DNA of 38,554 nt from H17-190 sp034435615 (lineage in GTDB: Bacteria; Chloroflexota; Dehalococcoidia; SM23-28-2; HRBIN24). The notes below the pieces were generated by a model. The model had not been told where the DNA came from, did no database searches, and worked only from the letters and a program-made list of their open reading frames with translations. The stretch lies in the NCBI GenBank assembly GCA_034435615.1, contig DAOTWZ010000035.1, positions 1 to 38,554 of the forward strand, given 5' to 3'. The stretch's first letter is position 1. Every line of letters starts with the position of its first letter. The position numbers were made by a program, and so were the translations under genes. This document shows positions 31,692-38,554 of the stretch, in pieces.

Positions 31692-31903
31692 CCGTTTCCG
31701 AACAGGAGCAACCTCCCGGGTCTGCACGGGGGCGTCCGTCGTCCTGGGGAGGGCGCCGGTGGCGCTCGACTTCCTGACGCCGCCGGCGCCCTCTAGCAGG
31801 GCTGAGGAGCGGGGGATGGTGCCTCACGGCAGGAAGCGGAGAGGGTGGTCTCCTCCTTGGCTCTTCAGCCCTCGTATAGGCCGGCACGAGCGAACGACAT
31901 TGG

Positions 31904-33172
31904 CTACTTGTAGGCCAGCGACTCTATGATGTCCCTGTACGCTCTGAACCAGTCCTTGGCCTGCACCCACTTGCCACCCCTGGCCTGATAGATGGTGACG
32001 AAGCCTCCTCCCTCGTGGTCACGAGGGCTCATCTCCAGCCTCACCACGCCGCGCGCCAGCTCACCGCGCACGCTCTCCATCCCACGCTTCACCTTCTCGC
32101 CGGTGAGGGGCCAGCCATCGTTCTTCAAGGCCTGTCGCAGAGCTTCTACCCAGATGGCAGCGACCCCTACCCCCCGTAAATACCACGTTGTGCTGGTCTC
32201 CATCTCCTTCGGCGGAGTTCCGCCTTGCTCTCGATACATTTTCTTGATGTCCTCCAAGATAGGTTGGTCAACCCCTGTGGCGTTCCACGATGTCAAGTAA
32301 AGGCCCTCGGCTACCTGCCATCCCCCAGCGCCCGTCACCTCGTCCTCCCCTATAGCGTATAGGAATACCAGTCGGTCCATGGGGTACCCGATTTGGCGGA
32401 ATGTCTTTATAGTTGCGGCAGGAGTAGCCCCGAACACATTCGTTATTACATAGTCCGCTCGAAAACGCTGAACGATGTCGGTAGCTTGCGCAACTACATC
32501 CACGCTACCCAGAGGAACGGCGAAAGGTTGGTACGTAATCCCCTCCCGCTCAGCGATGGCCTTAAGCGCCTCCAGGGGCTCCCTTCCGGCCGGGTTGTCG
32601 GTGTAGAGGTAGGCCACTTTCGGCCTGCCCTGATTGCCTCCTCGCTGCCATTGCTCGAGGACGAACTGGACAGCGCCTGCCACCTGGGACCACCAGCCAG
32701 CCGCCTGCGGGAAGATGTAGGGATACTTCTCCCCGTTCATGGTCGCACTGGGGCCGAAGCCTGGCGTGCTGCAGACTATCTTGTCAGCGTTGCAGCGGTC
32801 CACCACGGCAGCCGAAAGGGGGGTGGATAGGGTAAAGGTGATGGGCACACCTTCCGCCTTATGGCGTTCGTAGCACTGGACGCCCCGCGGCACCTCGTAC
32901 CCATGCTCGCACAGGCTGACCTCGATGGGATGGCCGTCGATGCCACCTCTGCTGTTGACCAGCTTGACGTAGTCCTCGAACCCCGTCTTATAAGGGATGC
33001 CCAGATGACGAATCGGTCCGGTGCCGTCGTACATGAAGCCTACCTTGATAGGTTCCTTGCGTCCCCCTGGCGCCGGAGTTCCCTCCGGCGCACCACCGGC
33101 ACACGCCAAAAGAACCAGAGTGATTGCGAATACGACGCCGGCAAGGGCAAACCTTGGTAGCCTGCATGACAT
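31904..33172 (-). CDS. ABC transporter substrate-binding lipoprotein, LivK-like
   Basis: 422-residue extracellular binding protein of the branched-chain amino-acid type (Peripla_BP_6). The signal peptide ends in lipobox LLAC (Cys24), followed by a Gly/Pro-rich linker. The domain begins IKVGFMYDGTGPIRHLG and contains YVKLVNSRGGIDGHPIEV, typical of LivK-like proteins. The ATG at 33172 has GGGAGGTG 7 nt upstream; a TTG at 33175 is dispensable. No permease or ATPase gene is adjacent, so it is an orphan binding protein. It follows the CaiB gene by 28 bp and is probably the last gene of the catabolic operon. Ligands of catabolic-operon homologues include aromatic acids and amides, but none is shown here. 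Confidence 0.92.
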   Translation of the reverse strand: MSCRLPRFALAGVVFAITLVLLACAGGAPEGTPAPGGRKEPIKVGFMYDGTGPIRHLGIPYKTGFEDYVKLVNSRGGIDGHPIEVSLCEHGYEVPRGVQCYERHKAEGVPITFTLSTPLSAAVVDRCNADKIVCSTPGFGPSATMNGEKYPYIFPQAAGWWSQVAGAVQFVLEQWQRGGNQGRPKVAYLYTDNPAGREPLEALKAIAEREGITYQPFAVPLGSVDVVAQATDIVQRFRADYVITNVFGATPAATIKTFRQIGYPMDRLVFLYAIGEDEVTGAGGWQVAEGLYLTSWNATGVDQPILEDIKKMYREQGGTPPKEMETSTTWYLRGVGVAAIWVEALRQALKNDGWPLTGEKVKRGMESVRGELARGVVRLEMSPRDHEGGGFVTIYQARGGKWVQAKDWFRAYRDIIESLAYK

Positions 33173-33200
33173 CAAGGCACACCTCCCGGTTCGTGTTGGG

Positions 33201-34412
33201 TCAGGAGATCACTCCCTTCTCCTTCAGGGCCACTATCTCGTCCCAACTGTAGCCGTGCTCAAGCAGGATCTCCTCCGTGTGCTGGCCCACTTCCGGCGCT
33301 CGGCTCACCAGCTCTCCGGGCGTCTCGCTGAAGTCCACCGGGCTTTTGAGGAGGGGGATGCGGTCGTCTCCTTCCCCTACCTCACCGATCCAGCCGTTCT
33401 CACGGACTTGCGGGTCCTGCAGCACGTCATAGGGCTCCTGGACCTTCCCCCAGAAGATGCCCGCTGCATCCAGTATTCGGGCCCACTCGTCGAAGGTCTT
33501 GGTGCTGAACACCTCGTCCAGGAGCATCACCAGCTCCCGGGCATTGCGCCTGCGCGCCTCCAGGGAGATGAACCGTGGGTCGTCCCGCCACTCGGGCCTC
33601 TCTATCGCTTCGCAGAAGGCTGGCCAGTGGCGGTCTGCCTGGAGCATGATGAGCTGGATCCAGCGGCCGTCCTTAGTGCGGTAGTAGTTGAACAGAGGGT
33701 TCCCCACTTCGTACCTGCCGAGGCGCCGCACAGGCTGGCCAGTGAAGAGCATTGTATGCAGGTCGATGGTGAGAACCCAGAGCGCCGTTCGGAAGAGGCT
33801 CACGTCCACCCTCTGGCCCACCCCATGCACCGCCCGATGATACAGAGCCCCCAGGGTGGCCGCTGCTACCATGATAGAAGTGGTGTGATCGCCCATGCCT
33901 GGCCGCTGGGAGACTGGCGGGGCATCGGGCTCGCCCAGGAGCGACATGATGCCAGAGCGGGCCCAGAAGGCGGCGTAGTCATAGGCTGGTCGACCTGCCT
34001 CTACCCCCCTTGGCCCGTAACCGCTGAGGTAGACGTAGATCAGCCCGCGATTTATCGCTCGCAGGGTCTCGTAATCGCAGCGCAACTTGGTCACGGTCTT
34101 GGGCAGGAGATTGCAGGCAAAGATATCGCAGTGGCGGACCAGCCGGTGCAGCACCTGGACTCCCTCTTCCGTCTTGAGGTCGAGGCCCAGGCTGAGCTTG
34201 TTCCTGTTGTCAGGCTCGAATACCGGGTTCAGGGGTGACGGCACGCCGCCCAGGTCCACCGCCTGGTAGCCTCTGGCCATATCTCCACCCCGGGGGTCTT
34301 CGATCTTGATGACGCGGGCCCCCCACTCCGCCAGCAAGGCAGTGCCAGCGGGCAAGGCGGCCGCCGATTCGAGGGCCAGCACCGTGACGCCTTTCAGCAG
34401 GTTGGAAGCCAT
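33201..34412 (-). CDS. CaiB/BaiF family CoA-transferase (class III)
   Basis: 403-residue type III CoA-transferase, which moves CoA between acyl-CoA and a carboxylic acid. Family features are LKGVTVLALESAAALPAGTALLAEWGARVIKIE-like N-terminus, FEPDNRNKLSLGLDLK (about 65-80) and the catalytic aspartate in PGMGDHTTS (Asp175). Other CaiB elements are YDYAAFWARSG and DVSLFRTAL. AGGGGGTG lies 5 nt before the ATG. It follows the DUF35 gene by 14 bp in the thiolase-DUF35-CaiB-SBP operon, where it may activate the imported acid. Confidence 0.94.
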   Translation of the reverse strand: MASNLLKGVTVLALESAAALPAGTALLAEWGARVIKIEDPRGGDMARGYQAVDLGGVPSPLNPVFEPDNRNKLSLGLDLKTEEGVQVLHRLVRHCDIFACNLLPKTVTKLRCDYETLRAINRGLIYVYLSGYGPRGVEAGRPAYDYAAFWARSGIMSLLGEPDAPPVSQRPGMGDHTTSIMVAAATLGALYHRAVHGVGQRVDVSLFRTALWVLTIDLHTMLFTGQPVRRLGRYEVGNPLFNYYRTKDGRWIQLIMLQADRHWPAFCEAIERPEWRDDPRFISLEARRRNARELVMLLDEVFSTKTFDEWARILDAAGIFWGKVQEPYDVLQDPQVRENGWIGEVGEGDDRIPLLKSPVDFSETPGELVSRAPEVGQHTEEILLEHGYSWDEIVALKEKGVIS

Positions 34413-34426
34413 AACGGCACCCCCTA

Positions 34427-34861
34427 TTATGTGTTGCCTCCCTTCCGCCTCAGCCGGGCGAAGGGTAGAGTCACGTCCGAGCCGACTTCACGGAACACGA
34501 TCTCCACGGGCGCACCCACAGCGACCTCGTCCTCGTCGGCATCGATGAGATTGGTGACGAGCCTGGGCCCGGGCGCCTCCTCCATCTCCACGAAGGCTAT
34601 GATCAGCGGTAGTCTCCCTTCGAAGCCGGGCACGAAGGAGCGCCGGAGGACGGTATAGGTGTAGACCCGTCCGTACGGCGCTACCGGCACCCACTCCAGG
34701 CCGATATGGCGGCAACCCGGGCACATGGCCTGCGGGTACCACTGGAAGCGGCCGCATTGGGGACAGCGAGGGAGCATGAGCTGGCCTCGGCGGAGGCCTT
34801 CCCAGAAGGGGGCTAGCTCGCGCCATGAGGTGTCCGGCAGCCAGGGGTAGCTTTCCTCCAT
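34427..34861 (-). CDS. Zn-ribbon/OB-fold protein (DUF35)
   Basis: 144-residue DUF35 protein. An N-terminal rubredoxin-like ribbon (CPQC and CPGC, about 33-36 and 46-49) is followed by an OB-fold with GRVYTYTVLRRSF and VTNLIDAD motifs. DUF35 proteins bind SCP2-type thiolases or aldolases as partner subunits. The ATG at 34861 has GAGGTG about 9 nt upstream. A GTG at 34873 would overlap the thiolase stop but has no site. The gene lies directly downstream of the thiolase-like gene, as expected for a partner. Confidence 0.9.
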   Translation of the reverse strand: MEESYPWLPDTSWRELAPFWEGLRRGQLMLPRCPQCGRFQWYPQAMCPGCRHIGLEWVPVAPYGRVYTYTVLRRSFVPGFEGRLPLIIAFVEMEEAPGPRLVTNLIDADEDEVAVGAPVEIVFREVGSDVTLPFARLRRKGGNT

Positions 34862-34869
34862 GTCCCCCT

Positions 34870-36057
34870 TCACCTCGTCAGGACTACCGTAGCATGGTCC
34901 CAGGCGCCGCTGCCGGCCACGACTCCCACTCGCGCGTCGGGCACTTGCCTCGCTCCTGCCTCACCTCTGAGCTGGTATACGGCCTCGGCCACATGGTTGA
35001 TGCCCAGCACATACGCGTGTGAAAGCAGCCCGCCATGGGTATTGATGGGCAGCTGACCGCCGGGCGCCGTCCGCCCCTCAGCGACCAGCGGCCCCGCCTC
35101 TCCCTTGCCGCAGAAGCCCAGGTCCTCTATCTGCATGAGGGCGGTTATGGTGAAGCAGTCGTACACCTCCAAGAAGTCAACATCCCGAGGGGTAACCCCG
35201 GCCATCGCCATCGCCCGGGGCCCGCTCACCTGGGCCTGCGTGAATAGCAGGTCTTCTCGCTGCGTCAGGCTGGAGTGCCCGGAATAGCGGCCCTGGCTGT
35301 AAGCGGCGCCAGCCACGTACACCGGCCTCCTCCTGCAGTCCCTGGCCCGCTCGGCCGATGTCATTATGAAGGCGGCGGCGCCGTCGGTGATGAGACAGCA
35401 GTCCAGGACCCGCAGCGGGTCGGCGATGAGGGGCGAGCGATAGTAGTCCTCCAGTGTGATGGGCTCTCGCTTCATCGCCGTAGGGTTGAGGGACGCCCAG
35501 GACCTGGTGGCCACCGCCATGCTGCCCAGGTGGTCTGTGGTCAGGCCGAACTCGTGCATGTAGCGACGCGCGATGGCAGCGAAGTAAACGGGCTGGCCGT
35601 AGAAGGCGAACGGCATCTCCAGCGATGCCTTGTACATGTCCTTGCCGTGAAATCCATAAGGCCCTGCCGGATCAGAGCCCCAGTTGACACCGAAGTAGGA
35701 GAGCACCGTGTTACACAGTCCGGAAGCGATGGCCTGCGCCCCCAACAGTATCGCGCCCACGACGCCGGCCCCGGCGCAGCCGATAGTGGCTGCGAACTGT
35801 GTCTCCGCCAGCCCGAGGTTGGCAGCCACCTCGTCGGCAGGCACGATGACAGGTACGATCGACGCCTCAGAGGCTATACCGTCTATCTCGTCGGGATATA
35901 TGCCAGCGTCCGCGATAGCCGCCGCTATGGCCTCCATTACCAGCGTCTTGATATCCTTCTCGCTTCGTCGGACGTACTCGGTCTCTCCCACACCGACGAT
36001 GGCGACCTTGTTCCTCAACGATGAGAGCGTGTCCCCTGTTCTCACAAGGCTGGCCAC
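34870..36057 (-). CDS. SCP2-type thiolase-like protein, possible retro-aldolase
   Basis: 395-residue thiolase-fold protein. The nucleophile-loop Cys94 is in ATIGCAGAG. The motif normally HDCF in SCP2 thiolases is Tyr299-Asp-Cys-Phe (EVYDCFTI), and the NTHGG loop (His341) is followed by LLSHAYVLG. Substitution of His by Tyr in HDCF, and a DUF35 partner directly downstream, resemble Ltp2-type steroid side-chain aldolases rather than thiolases (knowledge of that family; not proved here). The GTG start has AGGAGG 8 nt upstream. It is the first gene of the operon behind the promoter at 36222-36250. The leader is about 160 nt. Confidence 0.9.
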   Translation of the reverse strand: MASLVRTGDTLSSLRNKVAIVGVGETEYVRRSEKDIKTLVMEAIAAAIADAGIYPDEIDGIASEASIVPVIVPADEVAANLGLAETQFAATIGCAGAGVVGAILLGAQAIASGLCNTVLSYFGVNWGSDPAGPYGFHGKDMYKASLEMPFAFYGQPVYFAAIARRYMHEFGLTTDHLGSMAVATRSWASLNPTAMKREPITLEDYYRSPLIADPLRVLDCCLITDGAAAFIMTSAERARDCRRRPVYVAGAAYSQGRYSGHSSLTQREDLLFTQAQVSGPRAMAMAGVTPRDVDFLEVYDCFTITALMQIEDLGFCGKGEAGPLVAEGRTAPGGQLPINTHGGLLSHAYVLGINHVAEAVYQLRGEAGARQVPDARVGVVAGSGAWDHATVVLTR

Positions 36058-36190
36058 GGCCTGGACCTCCTCTTTGACTTTCCGGGCGCAGATCGGCTCG
36101 TCCAGCGGGCAGAGAGCGTCCGGAGCTCGCCCTCGCTCGCCTTCCCTGGACGCCAGCGACCCGAATGGCGTGAGTGTTCCATCGAATTAT

Positions 36191-36250
36191 CGAACGAACG
36201 GTCGGTAGACAGTCTTGCGAAATATTACCCGTGGGGCCGTGCCATGTCAA
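36191..36250 (-). promoter_or_regulatory. Strong promoter and TetR-type operator of the thiolase operon
   Basis: Minus strand: perfect -35 TTGACA (36245-36250), 17-bp spacer and -10 TAATAT (36222-36227). About 10-25 bp downstream of the predicted start lies the imperfect palindrome CGAACGAACGGTCGGT (36191-36206), close to TetR operators of fatty-acid and phenylacetate regulators. The rest of the 36058-36320 gap holds only the leader and no gene. Confidence 0.7.
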
Positions 36251-36320
36251 GGAAGCGGCCGGCTGTTGGGCGCAGCATGCCATCGCTAGACGGTCTTCAT
36301 CGTTCGCGCTCGCGGGCCAG

Positions 36321-37037
36321 CTAGGTTCGGTCACGGGAGGGGTGGGGCTTGCAGGCCAGATGGAGGGCCACCACGCCACCCCCCAGGAGGCGCACCTGCA
36401 CTTGGGCCAGCCCCAGTCGCTCCAGGAGGGCAGCGAGAGATCGGGCATCGGGAAAGCCCTGCAGGGAGTCGGGGAGGTACCGGTAGGCCGCCATATCGCC
36501 GCTGATGAGGCCGGCCAGCGGAGGCACCAGACGGTTGAAGTAGAGGCGGTACAAGCGGCCGAAGGGCCCGGCCGGGGGCTGCGTCATGTCCAGGCAGGCC
36601 AGTCTGCCGCCCGGCCGGAGGACACGGGCCATCTCCGCCAGCCCGGCCGGCAGGTCCACCAGGTTGCGCAGGACGAAAGCGTTGACCACGCAATCGAAGG
36701 TGTCATCGGGGAAGGGGAGGTGGAGGGCATCGGCCAGGGCCCAGGCGAGGCCGCCCAAGTCCCTGGCCTCCGCCTTGCGGCGCGCCTCGGCCAGCATCCG
36801 GGGTGAAAAGTCCACCCCTACCACCAGCCGGGCCCCCTGGCGCCGCAGCTCCAGGGCCAAGTCCCCGGTGCCGGTTCCCACGTCCAGGGCCAGCCCTCCC
36901 CGCGGCGCCACGGCAGTCGCCGTCCAGCGTCGCCAGCGCACGTCCATCCCCAGGCTCATGAGCCGGTTCAGCAGGTCATAGCGAGGGACGATGCGGCCGA
37001 ACATGCGGCGGATCTCCGCCGCCCTCTGCACCGACAT
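36321..37037 (-). CDS. UbiE/MenG-like demethylmenaquinone methyltransferase
   Basis: 238-residue SAM-dependent C-methyltransferase that completes menaquinone (or ubiquinone) synthesis. Typical signatures are FGRIVPRYDLLNRLMSLGMD (13-32), SAM motif DVGTGTGDLA (52-61), NAFVLRNLVD (about 119-128) and YRYLPDSLQGFPDARSL near the C-terminus. The organism is likely to use menaquinone, because menF lies divergently next to it. The ATG at 37037 has a weak ribosome site. A TAAGAT box lies just upstream, so the mRNA may be almost leaderless. Confidence 0.92.
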   Translation of the reverse strand: MSVQRAAEIRRMFGRIVPRYDLLNRLMSLGMDVRWRRWTATAVAPRGGLALDVGTGTGDLALELRRQGARLVVGVDFSPRMLAEARRKAEARDLGGLAWALADALHLPFPDDTFDCVVNAFVLRNLVDLPAGLAEMARVLRPGGRLACLDMTQPPAGPFGRLYRLYFNRLVPPLAGLISGDMAAYRYLPDSLQGFPDARSLAALLERLGLAQVQVRLLGGGVVALHLACKPHPSRDRT

Positions 37038-37080
37038 GGCAGGACTTATCTTAAACGGCTCCGCCCCTCCGCTGTAGGCG

Positions 37081-37130
37081 TTGTCAGTGAGCGGGACGTG
37101 GGCTAATATGATTTCCGACCGGACAGTCGG
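37081..37130 (+). promoter_or_regulatory. tetR-menF promoter with operator at the start site
   Basis: TTGTCA (37081-37086), 17-bp spacer, TAATAT (37104-37109). The palindrome CCGAC-6-GTCGG (37115-37130) covers the predicted transcription start near 37116, a common place for a TetR-family repressor to bind its own gene. Confidence 0.65.
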
Positions 37131-37152
37131 TTTGTTTCCAGGGCCGGGCGCA

Positions 37153-37767
37153 GTGCAGCAGACCAGAGCCAGAGACCGTCACCAGCGCATCCTGGACGCC
37201 GCCCTGAGGGTCTTCGCCCGCCGGGGGTACCGGGAGGCCAGCGTTGAGGAGATAGCCCAGGCCTCCCGCACCTCCAAGGGCGGCATCTACTTCCACTTCC
37301 CCAACAAGGAGGCCCTCTTCCTCGCCCTGCTGGACCTGACCACCAGACGTCTCATGGAGAAGGTGGAACAGGCCATGGCCACCCATGACGACCCCATTGC
37401 CCGGGCGGACGCCGCCCTCCTGACGGTGCTCCGCACCTTTCGCAAGCACCGTCCTCTGGCTCGCCTGCTGCTGGTGGAGGCGCTGGGGGCCGGGCGGGAG
37501 TTTCACCGCCGGATGGCGGAGATACGGGGCGAGTTCGCCGCTGTCATCAAGCGTCACCTGGACGAGGCCGTCCGGGCTGGCGTCATCGACCCCATAGATA
37601 CGGAGGTGGCCAGCCGGGCCTGGTTCGGCGCCCTCAACGAGGTGATCACCACCTGGGTGCTGTCGGGCCGGCCGGAGCGATTGGAGGACGCCTACGCCGC
37701 CCTGCGGCCCCTGCTGATGCGCAGTGTGGGCCTGTCCGACATCCCCGAAGCCAGAGGCAAACGATGA
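37153..37767 (+). CDS. TetR/AcrR family regulator in the menaquinone cluster
   Basis: 204-residue TetR protein. The helix-turn-helix (about 10-55) includes REASVEEIAQASRTSKGGIYFHFPNKEALF, and the C-terminal domain is helical. I chose the GTG at 37153 because the promoter and operator at 37081-37130 place the transcription start near 37116. Longer frames starting with TTG 37081 or ATG 37108 would begin upstream of it; a TTG at 37132 is an alternative. The stop overlaps the menF start (cgATGA). Regulation of menF and possibly ubiE is inferred from the overlap and divergence. Confidence 0.85.
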   Translation: MQQTRARDRHQRILDAALRVFARRGYREASVEEIAQASRTSKGGIYFHFPNKEALFLALLDLTTRRLMEKVEQAMATHDDPIARADAALLTVLRTFRKHRPLARLLLVEALGAGREFHRRMAEIRGEFAAVIKRHLDEAVRAGVIDPIDTEVASRAWFGALNEVITTWVLSGRPERLEDAYAALRPLLMRSVGLSDIPEARGKR

Positions 37768-38554
37768 CGCCGCCCCGCCCCGCTCCCTGGCCCCTGGCCC
37801 AGGGCCTTCAGTCCGTCCGGGATGCCCTCCGCTCCCTGCCCTCTCGCGATGGCAGGAGTCGGCTCCTCTCCGCCACCGTGCGTCTCCCCTGGACCGACCC
37901 CCTCGCTCTCTTCCGGGCGGCCGTGGGGGAGGAGCGGGCCTTCTGGGAGCAGCCGGCGGACGGCTTATCCCTGGCCGCCGTAGGCGTCGCTGCCGTCCTG
38001 AATGGCCACGGAGAGGGGCGCTTCGCTCAGGTGGCGGCGGGCTGGGAGCGACTGCGCCAGGAGGCCCTGGTGGAGGGGGACACGACGGCCCCCCTGACGC
38101 CGCCGGTATGCCTGGGGGGCTTCGCCTTCGCCAGCGGCGGGATGCGAGCGCTACACTGGCGCCCCTACGGCGATGGCCGTCTCGTCGTCCCCCGCCTGTT
38201 GCTGGTGGCCCACAACGGGGAGTCCTGGCTCACCCTGACCGTGCCGTCGGCCGCCGGGGCAGGCCTGCCCCTCTTCTCCAGGCCTGAGTCCCTGCCGGGT
38301 GACGAGGGGGAGCGGCTCGACATAACTATAGAAGGGCTGTCGGGAGAGGACTGGCGGCGGGCGGTGGCGGTCGTCGTGCAGGAGACGCGGCGGGGCGTCG
38401 TGGACAAGGTCGTGCTGGCCCGAGAGGTGCGGGCCAGGGCGTCGCGTCCCTTCCCCTGGGCCACAGTGCTGGAGCGGCTGCGCCGCGCCTACCGCGGCTG
38501 CACCGTCTTCGCCTTCGCCCGTGGCGACTCCTGCTTCCTGGGGGCCACGCCAGA
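37764..38554 (+). CDS. menF: Isochorismate synthase MenF (5' part, cut by window end)
   Basis: 263 complete residues of a chorismate-binding enzyme that converts chorismate to isochorismate for menaquinone synthesis. The segment DWRRAVAVVVQETRRG followed by KVVLAREV is typical of MenF/EntC enzymes, and the fragment ends FARGDSCFLGATPE, at the conserved chorismate-binding strand. The ATG overlaps the tetR stop (ATGA). The C-terminal catalytic part is beyond the window, so MenF rather than a related anthranilate or aminodeoxychorismate synthase is favoured by context and motif, not proved. Confidence 0.85.
   Translation, partial: MTPPRPAPWPLAQGLQSVRDALRSLPSRDGRSRLLSATVRLPWTDPLALFRAAVGEERAFWEQPADGLSLAAVGVAAVLNGHGEGRFAQVAAGWERLRQEALVEGDTTAPLTPPVCLGGFAFASGGMRALHWRPYGDGRLVVPRLLLVAHNGESWLTLTVPSAAGAGLPLFSRPESLPGDEGERLDITIEGLSGEDWRRAVAVVVQETRRGVVDKVVLAREVRARASRPFPWATVLERLRRAYRGCTVFAFARGDSCFLGATP

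Noticed and set aside
1..38554. Insertion sequences, integrases, phage or toxin-antitoxin genes
   Set aside because: No transposase, integrase, terminal inverted repeats or paired toxin/antitoxin genes were recognised anywhere in the window.

Overview
The window is GC-rich bacterial chromosome, densely coded on both strands, with no rRNA, tRNA, insertion sequence or CRISPR array that I can see. The gene set points to a Chloroflexota member, probably Dehalococcoidia-like (inference). The supports are a DUF2298 (Chlor_Arch_YYY) membrane protein, a Tad pilus locus without an outer-membrane secretin, an HpnB-type hopanoid-linked glycosyltransferase, menaquinone genes and many CoA-dependent catabolic enzymes (crotonases, CaiB-type CoA-transferase, SCP2-type thiolase with DUF35 partner).

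Layout. 1-5991 (-): Tad/Flp pilus locus cpaB-tadZ-cpaF-tadB-tadC-mini-pilin-flp, with strong hairpins at its internal gaps and 3' end. 5992-6651: AT-richer spacer with TGTTCC/GGAACA half-sites. 6652-9367 (+): GYD-domain protein, MmgE/PrpD-family protein and phosphosulfolactate synthase-like (ComA) enzyme. 9443-10737 (-): HAD phosphatase and an apparently autoregulated TetR regulator. 11123-13124 (+): luciferase-like flavin oxidoreductase and crotonase. 13178-18449: metallo-beta-lactamase hydrolase, dienelactone hydrolase, DUF2298 protein, a MIP18/DUF59 protein and a SelW-like selenoprotein interrupted by an in-frame UGA. 18515-20841 (-): PGPGW protein, TerC, Sua5. 20923-24579: HpnB, a crotonase without the catalytic glutamates, DUF1802 and a zinc-ribbon MBL variant. 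24674-30802 (-): complete seven-gene mrp Na+/H+ antiporter operon, followed by a lipoprotein gene and the only U-tract terminator found. 31068-36057 (-): TetR, orphan branched-chain-type binding lipoprotein, CaiB CoA-transferase, DUF35 protein and thiolase-like protein, the last four behind a near-consensus promoter with a TetR-type operator. 36321-38554: divergent menaquinone genes ubiE/menG and tetR-menF, the last cut by the window end.

Most notable: the SelW-like selenoprotein at 18138-18449. It has CxxU at residues 20-23 and a SECIS-like hairpin at the right distance. A conventional gene caller would miss its N-terminal half. Next in interest are the PrpD/ComA pair, the thiolase-like protein with a YDCF motif next to a DUF35 partner (possible retro-aldolase), the operator-bearing promoters, and a duplicated 30-bp element between divergent genes.

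Limits: all family calls come from reading motifs by eye; no homology search or folding was run. Promoters, operators and hairpins are sequence predictions.
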